Position numbers and translations under genes: made by a program
The notes under the pieces: generated by a model
Told to the model about the DNA's origin: nothing
The model's input: only the letters and a program-made list of their open reading frames with translations
Database searches by the model: none
Assembly: GCA_009869945.1 (NCBI GenBank)
Contig: WIXG01000274.1
Location: 1 to 64,000 of the forward strand
Length of the DNA: 64,000 nucleotides
Source of the DNA: Mesaphorura yosii
Taxonomy: Eukaryota; Arthropoda; Collembola; Poduromorpha; Tullbergiidae
Direction of reading: 5' to 3'
Shown: positions 34,259-46,200 of the stretch, in pieces
Numbering within the stretch: position 1 is the first letter of the stretch
How the letters are laid out: every line of letters begins with the position of its first letter

Positions 34259-37200
34259 TTAAACGTATGAAGTGTAAAAAACAGCGATGGAAGGAACAAT
34301 GGTCGGATCTCTTATCGATAGTCCGTGAGGATGCGAATCTGGGTCAGGGTTAGGTAACCAGAAATCGTTCGAACTACGTCTTCGGACTCGCAGTTCTCTG
34401 AAATTAGGGAGGGATTCATTTGTACGAAATTGGCCCACTGCGCCCGCGCCCGGCGAGAAAGATGAGTCAATTACCTTTGAACTGGTCAATAACTTATTCA
34501 GTCTCTTTAGAGGGTTTGACTCTGACGAAGTCGAGTACGAACGTGGCTGATTCCTCACGTTCTTGTTTGGCTTGTTGGAGTAGATTTTCACTCCAGAGCC
34601 GGTTGGATTTGGAGCTGCCTGCTTCGGGTACCGGTTGTAGGTCACTGTGGCTGATGGCGGCACCTTGAACGTGACTGGCGGCCTCTGCAGGTTCATCGAC
34701 TTGCTGGATCGACCATTTCCTGTGGTCTGGAGTAAGGAGGATTTGTAGGTGGAGGGAGAGGTCACAGGTGCGTAATTTACGCCAGAATTGCTGGAATCGT
34801 ACGTTATGTCAATATTGGCATTGTAAGAAAGGCTGACTGGTTTCTGGTTTTCTTTCTTAGCTCCACTGTATCGCAAATGATCGAACTCGCCCTTTGGCCT
34901 CCCTTGTGCGTCTTTGGGAGAGTTATACTTTGGTGGAAGGTTAGATTTGAAAAGATTCTGTGAGGAATTCTTACTGCGTGGATAATTTTTGCCACTCACG
35001 GACGCTTTCTTTGGGGCATTGTAAGAATTTTGAGGAACGGAGTATCCCTGTGGCTTATAATTAGAATTGATGTTTGGAGCGTTATAATTATTTGAGGATT
35101 GAGGAGCATTATAATTTGAATTAGAAACTGGACTTTGGCCTTGACCTTGATTACTGAATGAGTTGGAAGGGTAGTTGTAGGATTGGGTCGGCTGTTGATA
35201 CTGGGAAGACTGGGGCTGGTTGCGAGAGTAGGAATTCGGGGCAGGTGACTGATAATTGCTATAGGTGTTGGATGGTTGATAAGCAACCGAGGAAGGAGTG
35301 TTACGCGACTGCGAATAGCCGTTTGGAGGCGCATTGTAATTGTTGGATTGAGGTGCAGGATTGTAGGAATTTTGCTGGACAGGTGCTGGAGCAGGGTTGT
35401 AATTGGTATTGGGGTAAGAAGGTCCCAGAACATTGCTGTACGAGTTAGTCGATGGCGAAACTTGTGGCGCGTTGTAATTGTAGGACGGAGGAGACCGATT
35501 CGGGGCCTGGTAGGTAGGCTGAGGATTGTAGTTACTGGCTTGTGGCGCGTTATAGGCATTGTTTTGCTGTTGGTAATTATATTGCTGAGGAGGAGGAGGA
35601 GGAGAGTTGTTAAAATTTACAGGTTGCTGCTGCTGATAATTGTTACTGGGTTGAGGTTGGTAATTGCCCTGTGTGTACTGCGAGTTAAAGGAAGGAGCTG
35701 GACTGGGTTGGGAATTTAAATAGTTATTGCTGGAGCTGTAATAACTTTGATCTTGTCCTCCTCCGGCGGCGTTTTGCCAGTTCTGCGGCGCTGGTTGGTA
35801 CGGAACCTGAGTGGTCTGATAAGGCGGCCCAGAACCTTCATAAGGTTGTTGCTGTTGTTGCGGGTACGATGGGGTGAAGGCGGTTGGTGCAACGTAGGAA
35901 TTGTGTTGGACTCCGCCTCCTGAACTGTAAGCGGCTCCATTCGCCTGATAGGCATTTCCTCCATGGCCATGCCCCGTCGGTGGGAGATTGCCATGTCCAT
36001 GAGGTTGAGGTCCACTTGGGGCATAGAATGCGTTTCCTCCAGCTTGTGCAGGATTCGCTTGAGGTGCGAAGGAGTTATCCCGGGAATTGAAAGAATTGCC
36101 TCCAGAGTTGAAACTGGAAGCGGAGGTTTGGAATTGCTGAACTGGTGACGGAGCTGCGCTATAGAAAATTTTAATTAAAATACTACGTGAAGCAGTCAAC
36201 TCCTTAACGCAACTTGTATTGTAAGCTGACCTTGATACTGCTGCGGCTGCTGGTTGTTGAACTGTGGCTGTGCAAATGAATTCTGTTGCAGGTAATGCAC
36301 TGACTGAGGAGTCACGACATTCTGATTTTGTGGATATGACTGCGGAACCGTGTTCTGGTAATTATTCACATTGTTTGGGTGCAGAAACGACGGAACTTGG
36401 AATGTTCCGGATGTCGCTTGCTGCTGTAACGGAATGTTTTGTTGCACATTCTGAGCAGCAACGTTTGGCTGTGGATTGTTCATGCCGGGAATAGCAGCGA
36501 TGACATTTGATGACCCGGACGTCAGCATAGTGGATGCGGATCCCTGCATTGGCTCTGGGTACTTGACCAGAGGATGATCTGGTGGAACATTTCCTATATA
36601 CCCAAGCAAAAGTCTCATAAAAAGGCGGTCTACAAAATCACGGGCTCATACATGTGAGAAACCACAATTCTAATTCAATTGCTGGAAGCGTTGCGAACTC
36701 CCAACCACATTAATGATTTGAGATTACGATAATTTCGTCTGCACAAAAGTCAAACGTATCACACATCAAACGCGTAAAGAAAGCGTAAAATACCAGTAAT
36801 TAATTTAGTCGCAAAGTCAGAATTGAGAAAGCGAAGGAAAGACTCGAAAAGAAAATGACAGAAACCAGCAAGCGAACAGACGAACAAATTAGTACAAGTA
36901 TTCCCAACATGCAATCACAGTACAAAACAGTTTATAATTGTAAAAAGCACATCACGATCACACATAACAATTGTACAAGAGTTATTTATAATGTCAATAC
37001 CTAAATGAACAGTAAGATATGTACCTCCAAGGAGAAGTCGGGCAATGTTACCGATACTTCTGGTCGTGCGGTTCGTTTCGGTCGACTCAAGTTCGATTTC
37101 TGCAAAGAGGAGTGAGGATTTCATCATTTTGTAAGTAATTATCATCCGAGATTAAAAGGATGCTTATGTCTTCGCACGAAACGTATAATTAATCATACGT

Positions 37201-37760
37201 GAGAAAATTCATTATCGTTAACGTCCACGAGCTAATGACGCTTTGTGACAAGTACGGTAATTTCGTAAGGCGCAACGCAGCAGTTTTAATGTAAACGTCA
37301 AGAAAATGGTGTCATCAGAATTCGCACACGTTTGCAAACAGCGGAAATGCGCATGCTAACTGGGAACAACATTCTCTACCATTCCAACTAGGCTCTCTAT
37401 CATTGATGACCTGTGTTTAAGGCTCTTATAAAAGCTGGAAAATAGAAAATACCTTGCGACGTTTCTCCTGCTTCTGAGCTTTCCTCGCTGGAAGGAAGCG
37501 TGACTGACTTGTCAATGGTCAAAATCACTCCCGGACCATCCGCGTCGTCGACTTGTTTATGAATGACAACGGGTACAACTGGAACAGCTTCTATGTCTTC
37601 TTCCGTTGCAGCGAATGCAACGAGAAACATCTAGAATGGAGAAAAATATCACATTCACAACTCGATTCGTGAATTCACAAGCGGCCAGGGAACGCGCTGG
37701 ATTTCATAAGTCGAACTTGCGGATACTCACCAAGAAAACTGTTCCAATTTTATAATTCAT
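34259..37760 (-). CDS. Large secreted Q/N/P/Y-rich low-complexity protein
   Basis: Five exons, minus strand: 37760-37731, 37630-37453, 37099-37025, 36593-36231, 36153-34259, giving 846 residues. The signal peptide MNYKIGTVFLMFLVAFAA spans the first splice junction. An acidic segment follows (EEDIEAVPVVPVV, LPSSEESSEAGE), then a basic stretch NRTTRSIGNIARLLLGG. From about residue 100 to 560 the protein is almost wholly Gln, Asn, Pro, Tyr and Ser: irregular units such as YNAPQSSNNYN, YQAPNRSPPSYN and NYQQQQPVNF. The last 250 residues are Lys/Ser/Arg-rich with fewer Gln and end FYTSYV. The composition resembles prion-like, cuticle or adhesive proteins; the family is unknown. The acceptor of the last exon was set at GCGCAG because only this keeps frame. 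Confidence 0.82.
35580..36160 (-). repeat. Low-complexity Q/N/P/Y coding repeat
   Basis: The most compositionally biased part of the last exon of the secreted low-complexity gene. It includes CAG/CAA runs (Gln), CCT/CCA runs (six consecutive Pro) and alternating Tyr-Asn units. Its length is likely polymorphic. Confidence 0.7.
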
Positions 37761-40523
37761 GTTGGCCGGAATTGGAATTAGCTAAAACTTTAAACAGTTC
37801 TAAACCCACTGAGCTTCACTAAAATAACTGCACTGTCAAGTCTCTCACAATCATTTAACACGTCCCACATGGATATACTGCACACTTCACTGCCACAGCG
37901 CGTATTACTGACTAAAAGTGATTTCACATTTCTTGACTCATCATAAACTTCCTTCTTGACCTTCACCTGCGCTGCATTGCACTTCTTCTTCAATGGCAAA
38001 AGCGTACAACATCAAGCGTAAGCACTCGATTGTTGTCACACTTGATTTCAGATTCCTGTATGAAATCCTAAATTGAGGGGAATGCTTCCCAGCACCAGTA
38101 CCAACTTAGCAAGCAGCAGCAGCAAGTAGAAATCAAGCAGTATAAATCAAAGCACGATTGTTGTAGGATGGAAGTAGAAGGTACTTGAATCAAAATCAAG
38201 TGAAAGTTTATGTGCATACTTTGTTGATAATGGAATGAGAACAATAAAGTCGTAGCTTACATTGTAATTACATGCAGGAGGTGCTCATTCGCATTTTTGT
38301 GTGTTTTTTGAAGCACCAGCATATTCTTCATTGCACCTGATAAGGAGAGCTGAACGTGAAGGAAATTAGGTCCTCATTAATACACCTTCTTAATTGTTGT
38401 CAGCACACTGTTAATTTGGTACAGGTAGCAAAATATTCTGTCCCCTTGTTTGCACTGCAGTGACTTCATTCATATGCAAATCTAGATTGCAATTCCTTAA
38501 AATGTTGCAATAAATTATTGCTCTTAACTGTTATGAATGTCAAACTGCTGAATTGCTTAAAATTACGGTAATGAACGCGGCTTTCTATAACAAGTCTCGT
38601 TTTTACAAAATTAATTGTATTCTGGGTTGCAACCTCAAATACCGTTTAATATTCGACGAATGCGGATCAATATACAAAGGTTACAAAAAGTTTATGCCTT
38701 GTTGGTACTGAGAATTTACTGCACAGCGCTTCGACTTTGTGACAGGGAAGAAGTGCGATTTGCAAGTGAGTCTCAAAAGTGTGAATCACGTAACTCTCAA
38801 ATGTTCCACCTTCCAAAATAAACATACATCGATTTTATGAGCTCACGTGCATCACATAGTTTGAGATCGAAAGTGGCCGGTGCAAATAAGGACCGGATGA
38901 AAGTGAAAAGGGTTCTAGTCTGGCAATTGACTCAAATCCTGTCGCACGAGCGCATCGCAGAGTTCATCAACTGCATAACTCGTTCAACGTGTCAATCACA
39001 ATCACGAATTGAGAAATTGAAAGTGGTTGCCATCGCCAGTTCGTGTTGTTATTATGCCCAATTTAACCCGTAATTTCACATTTGCTAATATCATTGACGT
39101 TGCTGCCATTTGCAATACGAAAGCATTTGACGGCTTGCTCAGTGTTTCAGTAGGTTAATGTATGCTAAACCGCACACAATGCACGTTGAAGTGGAATGCA
39201 AAATGCAACGCAGCATCGCAGCGACCGTGAACTTGTATTCAATGCTCTTTCCCTTTTGAGGAAATGAAAAATGCACGTCTTGTAAAACAGGTTTCTGTAT
39301 TAATTACGCTGGCACATCCAAGTCAAGCTGGTTCTTACATTGCAAGAGACGAGAGGAACGTTTCCTTTCGTTAGTTGAAGCTCATGTAAAATTCACAGTT
39401 CACTCATTATCATTACTAATCTGTATTGGTTCACACTCTTGGCTTGACTTTCTGCGTGGCGAAAGTGAAGACGAGAACGTGGGCTCATTACATACGCGTG
39501 GCAGGGCAGGGGACGTGGATTTAACTCCAAATATTGTGCCATTGCACATCATGGATGAACGCATACAACTTTTAATCGGTGGACCACGAACTTGAATTGA
39601 AATCTGAAATGTGAGCCGTACAAATTGCAAAAGCAGATTGCGAAGAATCATTGACAACGTGTGCACGGAAGGGAACAATGAAGGAAAGGAGGGCAATTTG
39701 CAAATTGGCAATGTGCGCCTGATTCTGCGTTTGCAGCAGGAGCAAGTTGGTGAAATGAAATCAAAAGGAAAACTGTGTATAACTGCTCGTTTTATCTTTA
39801 ACGTTTCTCTTGATCGGTCGCAGGAAACTGTCGGATGCACGCGTTTGTCAACGTGTTACTTGTCAACATGCGAATGAGATAACTACTGTTGAAAAGTGAG
39901 ATGTAATAGTCAAAACATGGGGTAATAAAACAAATGAACGCGCACAAAGGACGCAGGTGTAATTTTTCGCAAATATTGGGAGAAACTCGGTGTTACCACA
40001 AAGGTGTGATATAATTACATTTACAGACTGTCGAGTTACGAGAGAGAGAGAGCTAGCCAGAAACAATGCCAACCAGAGAAAAATCTACACTTCTTAGCCG
40101 AGGAAATTCCAAGTTCATGTCAGTCCGCCAAGAAACGATGACAGTGTCCATTAAATATTTTCAAAATGTATGCTGATCATGCAGATCAGATGCAACGGAA
40201 ACTCCTGTAATGACATTTAAAACTGTGCCAATATTCACTTTCAATTTTACGTTGTTTCTATTTATAGTTTCTGAAATGAATGGCGAAATGGATCTTCGCT
40301 CGTGCAAACTAATGGCAGTATTTAAATGCGTTCTCAAGTTACTAATTTATGTCTCATTCACAACTTTGTACGAACAAGAGCAAGTCCGCCTGCTAAACTC
40401 AGATTCACTGGCTTAGCTCAGCCGTAGGAAACTGAATACACTTATTGAACCTTGGGCTTAGGGCTAACCAAAACCAGTGTCAGGTGTGCTCCTGGTTAAT
40501 TTTACCTAGTACAATCATTCGCT
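37761..40523. other. Intergenic, no gene seen
   Basis: AT-rich, divergent between the Q/N-rich gene (-) and the secreted orphan (+). Several open frames exist, but none has an ATG-initiated, splice-consistent structure. An (AG)6 run is at 40041-40052. Confidence 0.45.
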
Positions 40524-41474
40524 ATGGTACACAGCAAACTGCCAGCTTCAGCGGGCAAGTATCTGCAGATTTGCATCCTAACGCTGTTGGTCAATTTCTA
40601 CTGTGTATCCCATACTGAAGCTGGACTTCCATTCGGTGCGTCAGTGTTCCCTTTGCTAACGTCAGGATGGTACCCAAAACCAGCACCAAAGGAAGCTCTC
40701 TTACTTGGAATCGCTCTGGTGAACGTAAGTTCGTGAGAACCGTAGGCCGGTAAATGGATATGCGTGTAAAGATTCCGAACTTGATCTGATTCAGATTTTG
40801 GCCTTGAAATTTGCGGCTTCTGCTGCTGGTGTACCTTACCATCTGAATGACATAAAACTCGACCACTTCTTTGACAAAAAGTATTTCCGACGCGGAAAGA
40901 GAAGCAACTCCATCTTGGCACCGCTCTCGAACCCACAGGTCATGAGCACGGTCATTCAAGGCGAAGAGCTAGCCATACTAGAGCGTGTACTGCTCGTAAG
41001 TAATCATTGATAATCAGATCATCAATCACGGCATCATCATTTGAAAGGTTTAACAGAAAGTACGAATATTTTTCAGGCGCTGAGACGTATTGACAGTCAC
41101 GATTGCTTTATTCGACATATTTGCCAGGCGAGCCAGAATCGGCTGATTCAGAATGCAACCACTTTCTCCGACTTCGCCTTTGACGATTTTTGGATTGACT
41201 TATTCAGGTATTTTACATCATTAGTTAGTTGAACACAGCATTTGAAATTTTGATCAAGTGCATTGCCTGCAGTTAATCAATTTCTGTGCTCTCCTTAAAT
41301 AGGCTGCGACCCAAACAGAAGCGAAGTGAAGTGAATTACGATGAGCCATCTGTGTGGAGTATTTACGAGGAAGCCCTCAAACCTCAACGAATGGATTGCA
41401 ACAAGAAATACGACCAGTGCCCGTTGACTGAAAAGGATTTGACCAAAACAAGTTTGCTGTCGACTCTCTTTTAA
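40524..41474 (+). CDS. Secreted/lumenal protein, weak DM4/DM12-like resemblance
   Basis: Exons 40524-40724, 40795-40995, 41077-41207 and 41303-41474 give 234 residues. The N-terminal signal MVHSKLPASAGKYLQICILT with a following hydrophobic core ends near HTEAG at about residue 33. The middle has FPLLTSGWYPKPAPKEALLLG and a dibasic-rich FDKKYFRRGKRSN. The C-terminal region has AILERVLLALRRIDSHDCFIRHICQ, an F-rich stretch, then DCNKKYDQCPL. This spacing of a charged helix, C-x5-C and a final Cys pair reminds me of the insect DM4/DM12 secreted family, but similarity is weak. All junctions are GT-AG and in frame. AATAAA lies 121 bases after the stop codon. The function is unknown. Confidence 0.75.
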
Positions 41475-43200
41475 TGAACGAAAGGAAAGGAGCGGACTAC
41501 CGACTTTCCGAATTCTTATTGATTTATTATGGATAATTATTTCGAAGAACTACGAGCTACGAGCAGTACTTGCTTGCTTATAGGAGTTCGAAGCAATAAA
41601 GGGTTAATGCAGTTTCTAACTTTTAACATTGATCTTAAATTTATAGATTTGTGTTGGCACAAATTAGAACAGGAACGCCGTATAATCTTAAAGATTTTGA
41701 ATTATATTTATGTAGTATTAATAGGTCCTGTCTGAACTGTCTGAGGTCGGTTTACTTCCAGTTGAATCAGCTCAGAATAATTTCGCATTGTTGAGCATGT
41801 GCCGTAGTTGGCAGTGTCCCTTCGGCAATGACACTACTAGTTTTGGAATTGCCCGCCTCGTGGCAATCTTGAAGACTAGGACCAGTTGGACTCCTGTCAT
41901 CCTGAGTTGCCGTACTCAAGTAGTTTAGTAGTTTTGACATTGATTTATCATGCAGCGTGTCGTAAACTTACTTTTCCAATCTGTCACTGTCCCTCTGCTT
42001 CTTCGTTCTATGGCTGCCCCGATGACTGTTCTAACCTTTCGAGGTCGAGATGTGGTGTGGAGGATGAGATGGAAAAGTATGCAATTTTCTCCTGCGTCAC
42101 ACAACACGGCCATTCAGGGCTTGCTTGCTGCCTCGATGGTCATTGCCGAATTTGTCTTGGGTTATCATGGTGCATGAGTTATGAGTTACAAATGTGCACT
42201 TCACTGCGTCCGCGGTTCGCATCGATTCTAAATTCATACACCCACATAATATGTATATGCAAACAATGAGTGAATTCATTTTACATGAAAAATTGTATCA
42301 TTTGTGCCGTGTCGTGCTAGATGAAGACGAGGTAATGCAGAGATAACAAGCCAGCAGCGGCCGCAGCGGAGGAAGCCGTTTGGGGCGATGGAAATCAATA
42401 ATTCAAATATTTATCCACAATTACCACGCTGTTTACTTTTGCATTTTACTCTTTCTCTTTCCCTCCTTAGACGCCCAGCTTAACGAAGGTTATTCGTCAC
42501 ACCCCAACACAAAGCGGGGCCAACGCCAAGTCAAACTACCGGAGGCGAAATTATTTCTGCGATAATAATTCTTCGTTGCTCTCGCCCAGTAAGATAATAA
42601 ATTGAGTTTCTCTTTGTCCTATGCCTGTTGCCTCCAACAATACAATACATGCAATGCATCGGGATGAAGATTAAAAGAAAGATGAGATATGATGGAAAAA
42701 TAGACAAGTTGCAGTAATAAAAGACCGAACTGGGAAAAGCAAACTTTTAGTTTGTCCCCTTCTCGTCTCGTCTAGTCTAAGTCCATACATCTGCCGAATT
42801 CAACAAAGGCGTAGTTAACTTACATCATGAAATAACTTGGCCTGGCCTCGGTCTCGCCCAATCTTCCCAGCTTCTCTTTGTACTTTTGTGTTTCGCTTTC
42901 CTTTGTTTATTAAGTGTAACCTCAGGGATCTCCTTTCTCTTCTCTCTCGTTTTATAATCCTCTCTTCTATTTTCTTACAGGTGGTAACGGCACGAGTACG
43001 AGTACGAATAAATGCTTCAGTCTTTGCCCAGTTTTCGGAAGATATGAAAATTACTGGAAGAGCAAGCAGCACACGAAGGGCGAACAGAAGAACATTTTCG
43101 AAAAATGAAACCTTAATGAGGTTATTATAAAGATGCATTTCTGAAATTATTTTTGTTACTCCCGGCAAGTAATGGGAAGAATCGGCAGACATTGGTCGAC
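41475..43200. other. 3' flank of the secreted orphan; otherwise no gene seen
   Basis: Includes a poly(A) signal at 41595-41600. A minus-strand 60-codon ATG frame at 42097-42279 with a hydrophobic start is noted as a weak finding. Nothing else is supported. Confidence 0.4.
41595..41600 (+). terminator. Poly(A) signal of the secreted orphan at 40524-41474
   Basis: Canonical AATAAA 121 bases downstream of the stop codon, the first such signal on this strand. Confidence 0.5.
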
Positions 43201-46200
43201 CTTTTTCCACAAGCGATCATGGAAATGTTTAAACTTTTATTTTACTTCTAGATTTCGTGTGAATTGTCCATTAAGTTGAAAGGCGTTATCGCGTCGGGCT
43301 GATTTTTACTTGACTGTGCCAATTGCCAGCTTAAGATTTGCCTGAATACCCGAGTACTACTTTTTACTCTCCTGTATAAAAGCACTTATCTTTTTTCTAT
43401 CCAAATTGTCAACTATAAAGCCCGGTAAAACCTTGCAAAAATGTATTCCTAACACTGAAACGAGCCCTTGGTCGAGTAGTTAAGAAAGTTAAGATAATCA
43501 TTGAAGACCACAAGTTTCATCACCATTCTGGGCCTTATGCTCTGAAATAGGCTAATTAAGGGCAAGTGCTAACTGCGCCAGAAATTACTCTTGTACTTTC
43601 CTCGTGTCTGGAGCTACACAACTATGCATAAAGTCTTGTATTAATGCCGTCATTTCTTTTCAGAATTTTTAAATTCCCTCACTAAAGAATCGTAAAGTTT
43701 CCACTTCAAGCGGCCGGGTGAACTTCATTCGCCTCGACCTTTAGCGCATTGCTGACTGCTGGTACGGCACGACGGGTAAGATTACCACTGCAGGCGTGGC
43801 GGTGGGGATAAAATGAGTTTATGCATGATGGCACCTTTGGGATTACTTTAATATCCAGCACATCGGAATGGCAATGGCAGTGGCCTAAAGCTTTCAGTTC
43901 CGAAAACTTCTGAGATAATTAAGGTGAGGCAGTCTGACTTTTGGTAAACAGTCTCTTGCCATAAAAATACGCGTAAACTCTGTACTAGAGTTTCACTCAA
44001 TTTGAAAAATTATGGATAAAAGTATTTTCATGTATTCAAATTTGGCAATTCTCCCTGTCGAGTTCGAATACGGAGATCTCGACGCAGTTGTCTGCCTAAA
44101 GAAATAAAAGCGAGTATAAAGCTGAGTGAATAGGTCTTTTCTTCGGAGTTCCTACCAGCCGAAGATTGAATCGCAAACGGCAATACCACCGCTAGCGTAC
44201 CGTGCTACGTTTTGCTGCTGGTAAGACGCTCCTGTTGATGGAGATTGATAAGCGAGATTCGGAGGCAGCGCAGCAGAGAAAGGTTTTGTTAAACGCGAGA
44301 GAAAGCTGAGGGAATAAAAGATAGAAATTTACCACCGATACAAATAGGCTTACAACACGAGCTTAACTTTTACAATCATTTCTGTGTTCCCCTCCGCGTA
44401 TTCTGTTCAGGAGAATTCGAGTCTAAATTGAGTTCAGTTCTGTTCTGCTTCTGGCTCATACAAAGAAAATGAGAAATAAAATATACAACCACTGTGCCCG
44501 TGCGAACTGGAGTGTTATTACTGCAGTAAATGTTCAAGTACCTGGAACAAAAAGGAGAAACTCATGAATTATTATTATGAGAATTAAATCCCAAACCCGA
44601 GTCGTGATCTTTCCTCCTCTCGTAGCAAAGGATTAAAACACAACAATCGATGGAGTGTTTGCGTATAATTTATATCCCTTTATTACCAGGGCCAACTCTT
44701 ATGCTGAACCGTGTTTCGTGTTGAATATAGATTCAGACTTTTGCACGACGAGACCGTACTACGAACTTCTCCGAAAACTGAGCGCTGGGGAGCGAAATGA
44801 GTAATTATTTCGGTTGCCACAATAATTCTTGGTTCTATAATTATGGCATGTCACCTTTACTTGCTTTGTCTTGGTGGCTGCCGCATTTGGGGATAATAAA
44901 TCCTGAATTCACACTTGTAGAACGCAATTAAGCCAAGCGCTGCGTGGAGGTAACCAAATACAGAGATCTGTAGTTCATGCATAAATTGGTCGTTGCAATG
45001 TTGTAGCAAAAAATAGCTCAGCTCTCAATTCTAACAATCATTCAGGTAGTTCAAGCTTTATGCTTGCGACTTTCGATGAACTGATATCGTGGGTGCTTAA
45101 TATTAGACTTCATAATGAAAGCAGAAAGGCAGGTGTTTAAATTCTCAGCAATGCAGACACAGTCAAGTCTAAAAAGTCTAGCAATACAGCACGCTTCAAC
45201 AATTCGTATAATAATTCAACCGCGTAAAGTTCAACGTGGAATTTGGCGTGGGCATGAGTCATGTCCCTGGCTCCGAGAATAGATTCGTTGCAATTATGCA
45301 AGAATAATTGGGATTTCTGGCGTTGACTGAATCCGAACAGTTTACTCACACTTTCCATAACTCAATCACCGAATTCAGCACATTTGTATTTCGTTAGAAA
45401 GTTCACTCCCTCTCATTAAGCCATCGCTTGAAATCTTCCACTTTCCTCATTCATTTCGTTTGCTTTTACATTCCATCCACGCTCGTACCCGAGTCAAGTG
45501 GATGTTCACAAATAAATTCTGCTACTTGTACTGGTGAGGATCCCCTCGTCGAATGAAATGAAATATTTAACAAGTTACGTACATCGTTACGCTGCGTTTG
45601 GCCTCTAAAGTGAAGTGAAGTACGAGACTCAACATCGACAAAGCACCAAGCACACGGTTCGTCAATTGAACCTCCTTCCTCGGTCCATAAAAACATGCAA
45701 CTTGTTCAATTTCTCTCGATCTCATTCACGTTCCAGAAATGCGCCAACATCAATAAAAAACATTTGCATCATAAAATGCTGCTTTCCTGTTTTATTTTCC
45801 AATCTGCTGAGCGGGAGAGCGGAGAAACAATAAAACGCGATTTTCGTTCGAGATCACAAGGTATTTAAAAGTAAAGAACATGAATCGCCTACTCCATTTT
45901 TGATGCTTTCATGCTCATTTCAACTCCAAAGTCCAAAAGCGAAACGAATTTTGTTAGTTGTTCTTTCATCTCGGGTTCTCTTTTGAGCTTATGGTTAAAG
46001 TACAAAAAAGAGTCAATCTAGTGCTCGCAAAATCTAAACGCAAACTTGAAGACCTGAACCCATAACCACAATTTATAACTGCAGGAGCCTTATTCATTGT
46101 ATTGATAATTATAAAGTATTTCGCGTGGCGTAGGCATTCGCCACGCGTGGAATGCGAAAACGAAAATGGCAATGCGATAAATCAAGCGTTCGCAGATCGC

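Noticed and set aside
35158-35719. Plus-strand frames rich in Arg/Ile/Val
   Set aside because: Antisense shadows of the Q/N/P/Y-rich coding repeat.
39400-39840. Minus-strand 146-codon open frame, Ser/Cys-containing
   Set aside because: Begins without an ATG, has no signal peptide or domain, and no splice-consistent partners.
41886-42269. Plus-strand Cys-rich 127-codon frame
   Set aside because: Initiated only by TTG; the cysteines are irregular and the stretch is ordinary 3' flank of the secreted orphan.
42380-42565. Plus-strand frame with hydrophobic stretch and a Lys-Arg site, like a peptide precursor
   Set aside because: There is no ATG ahead of the hydrophobic stretch and no upstream exon that supplies one.
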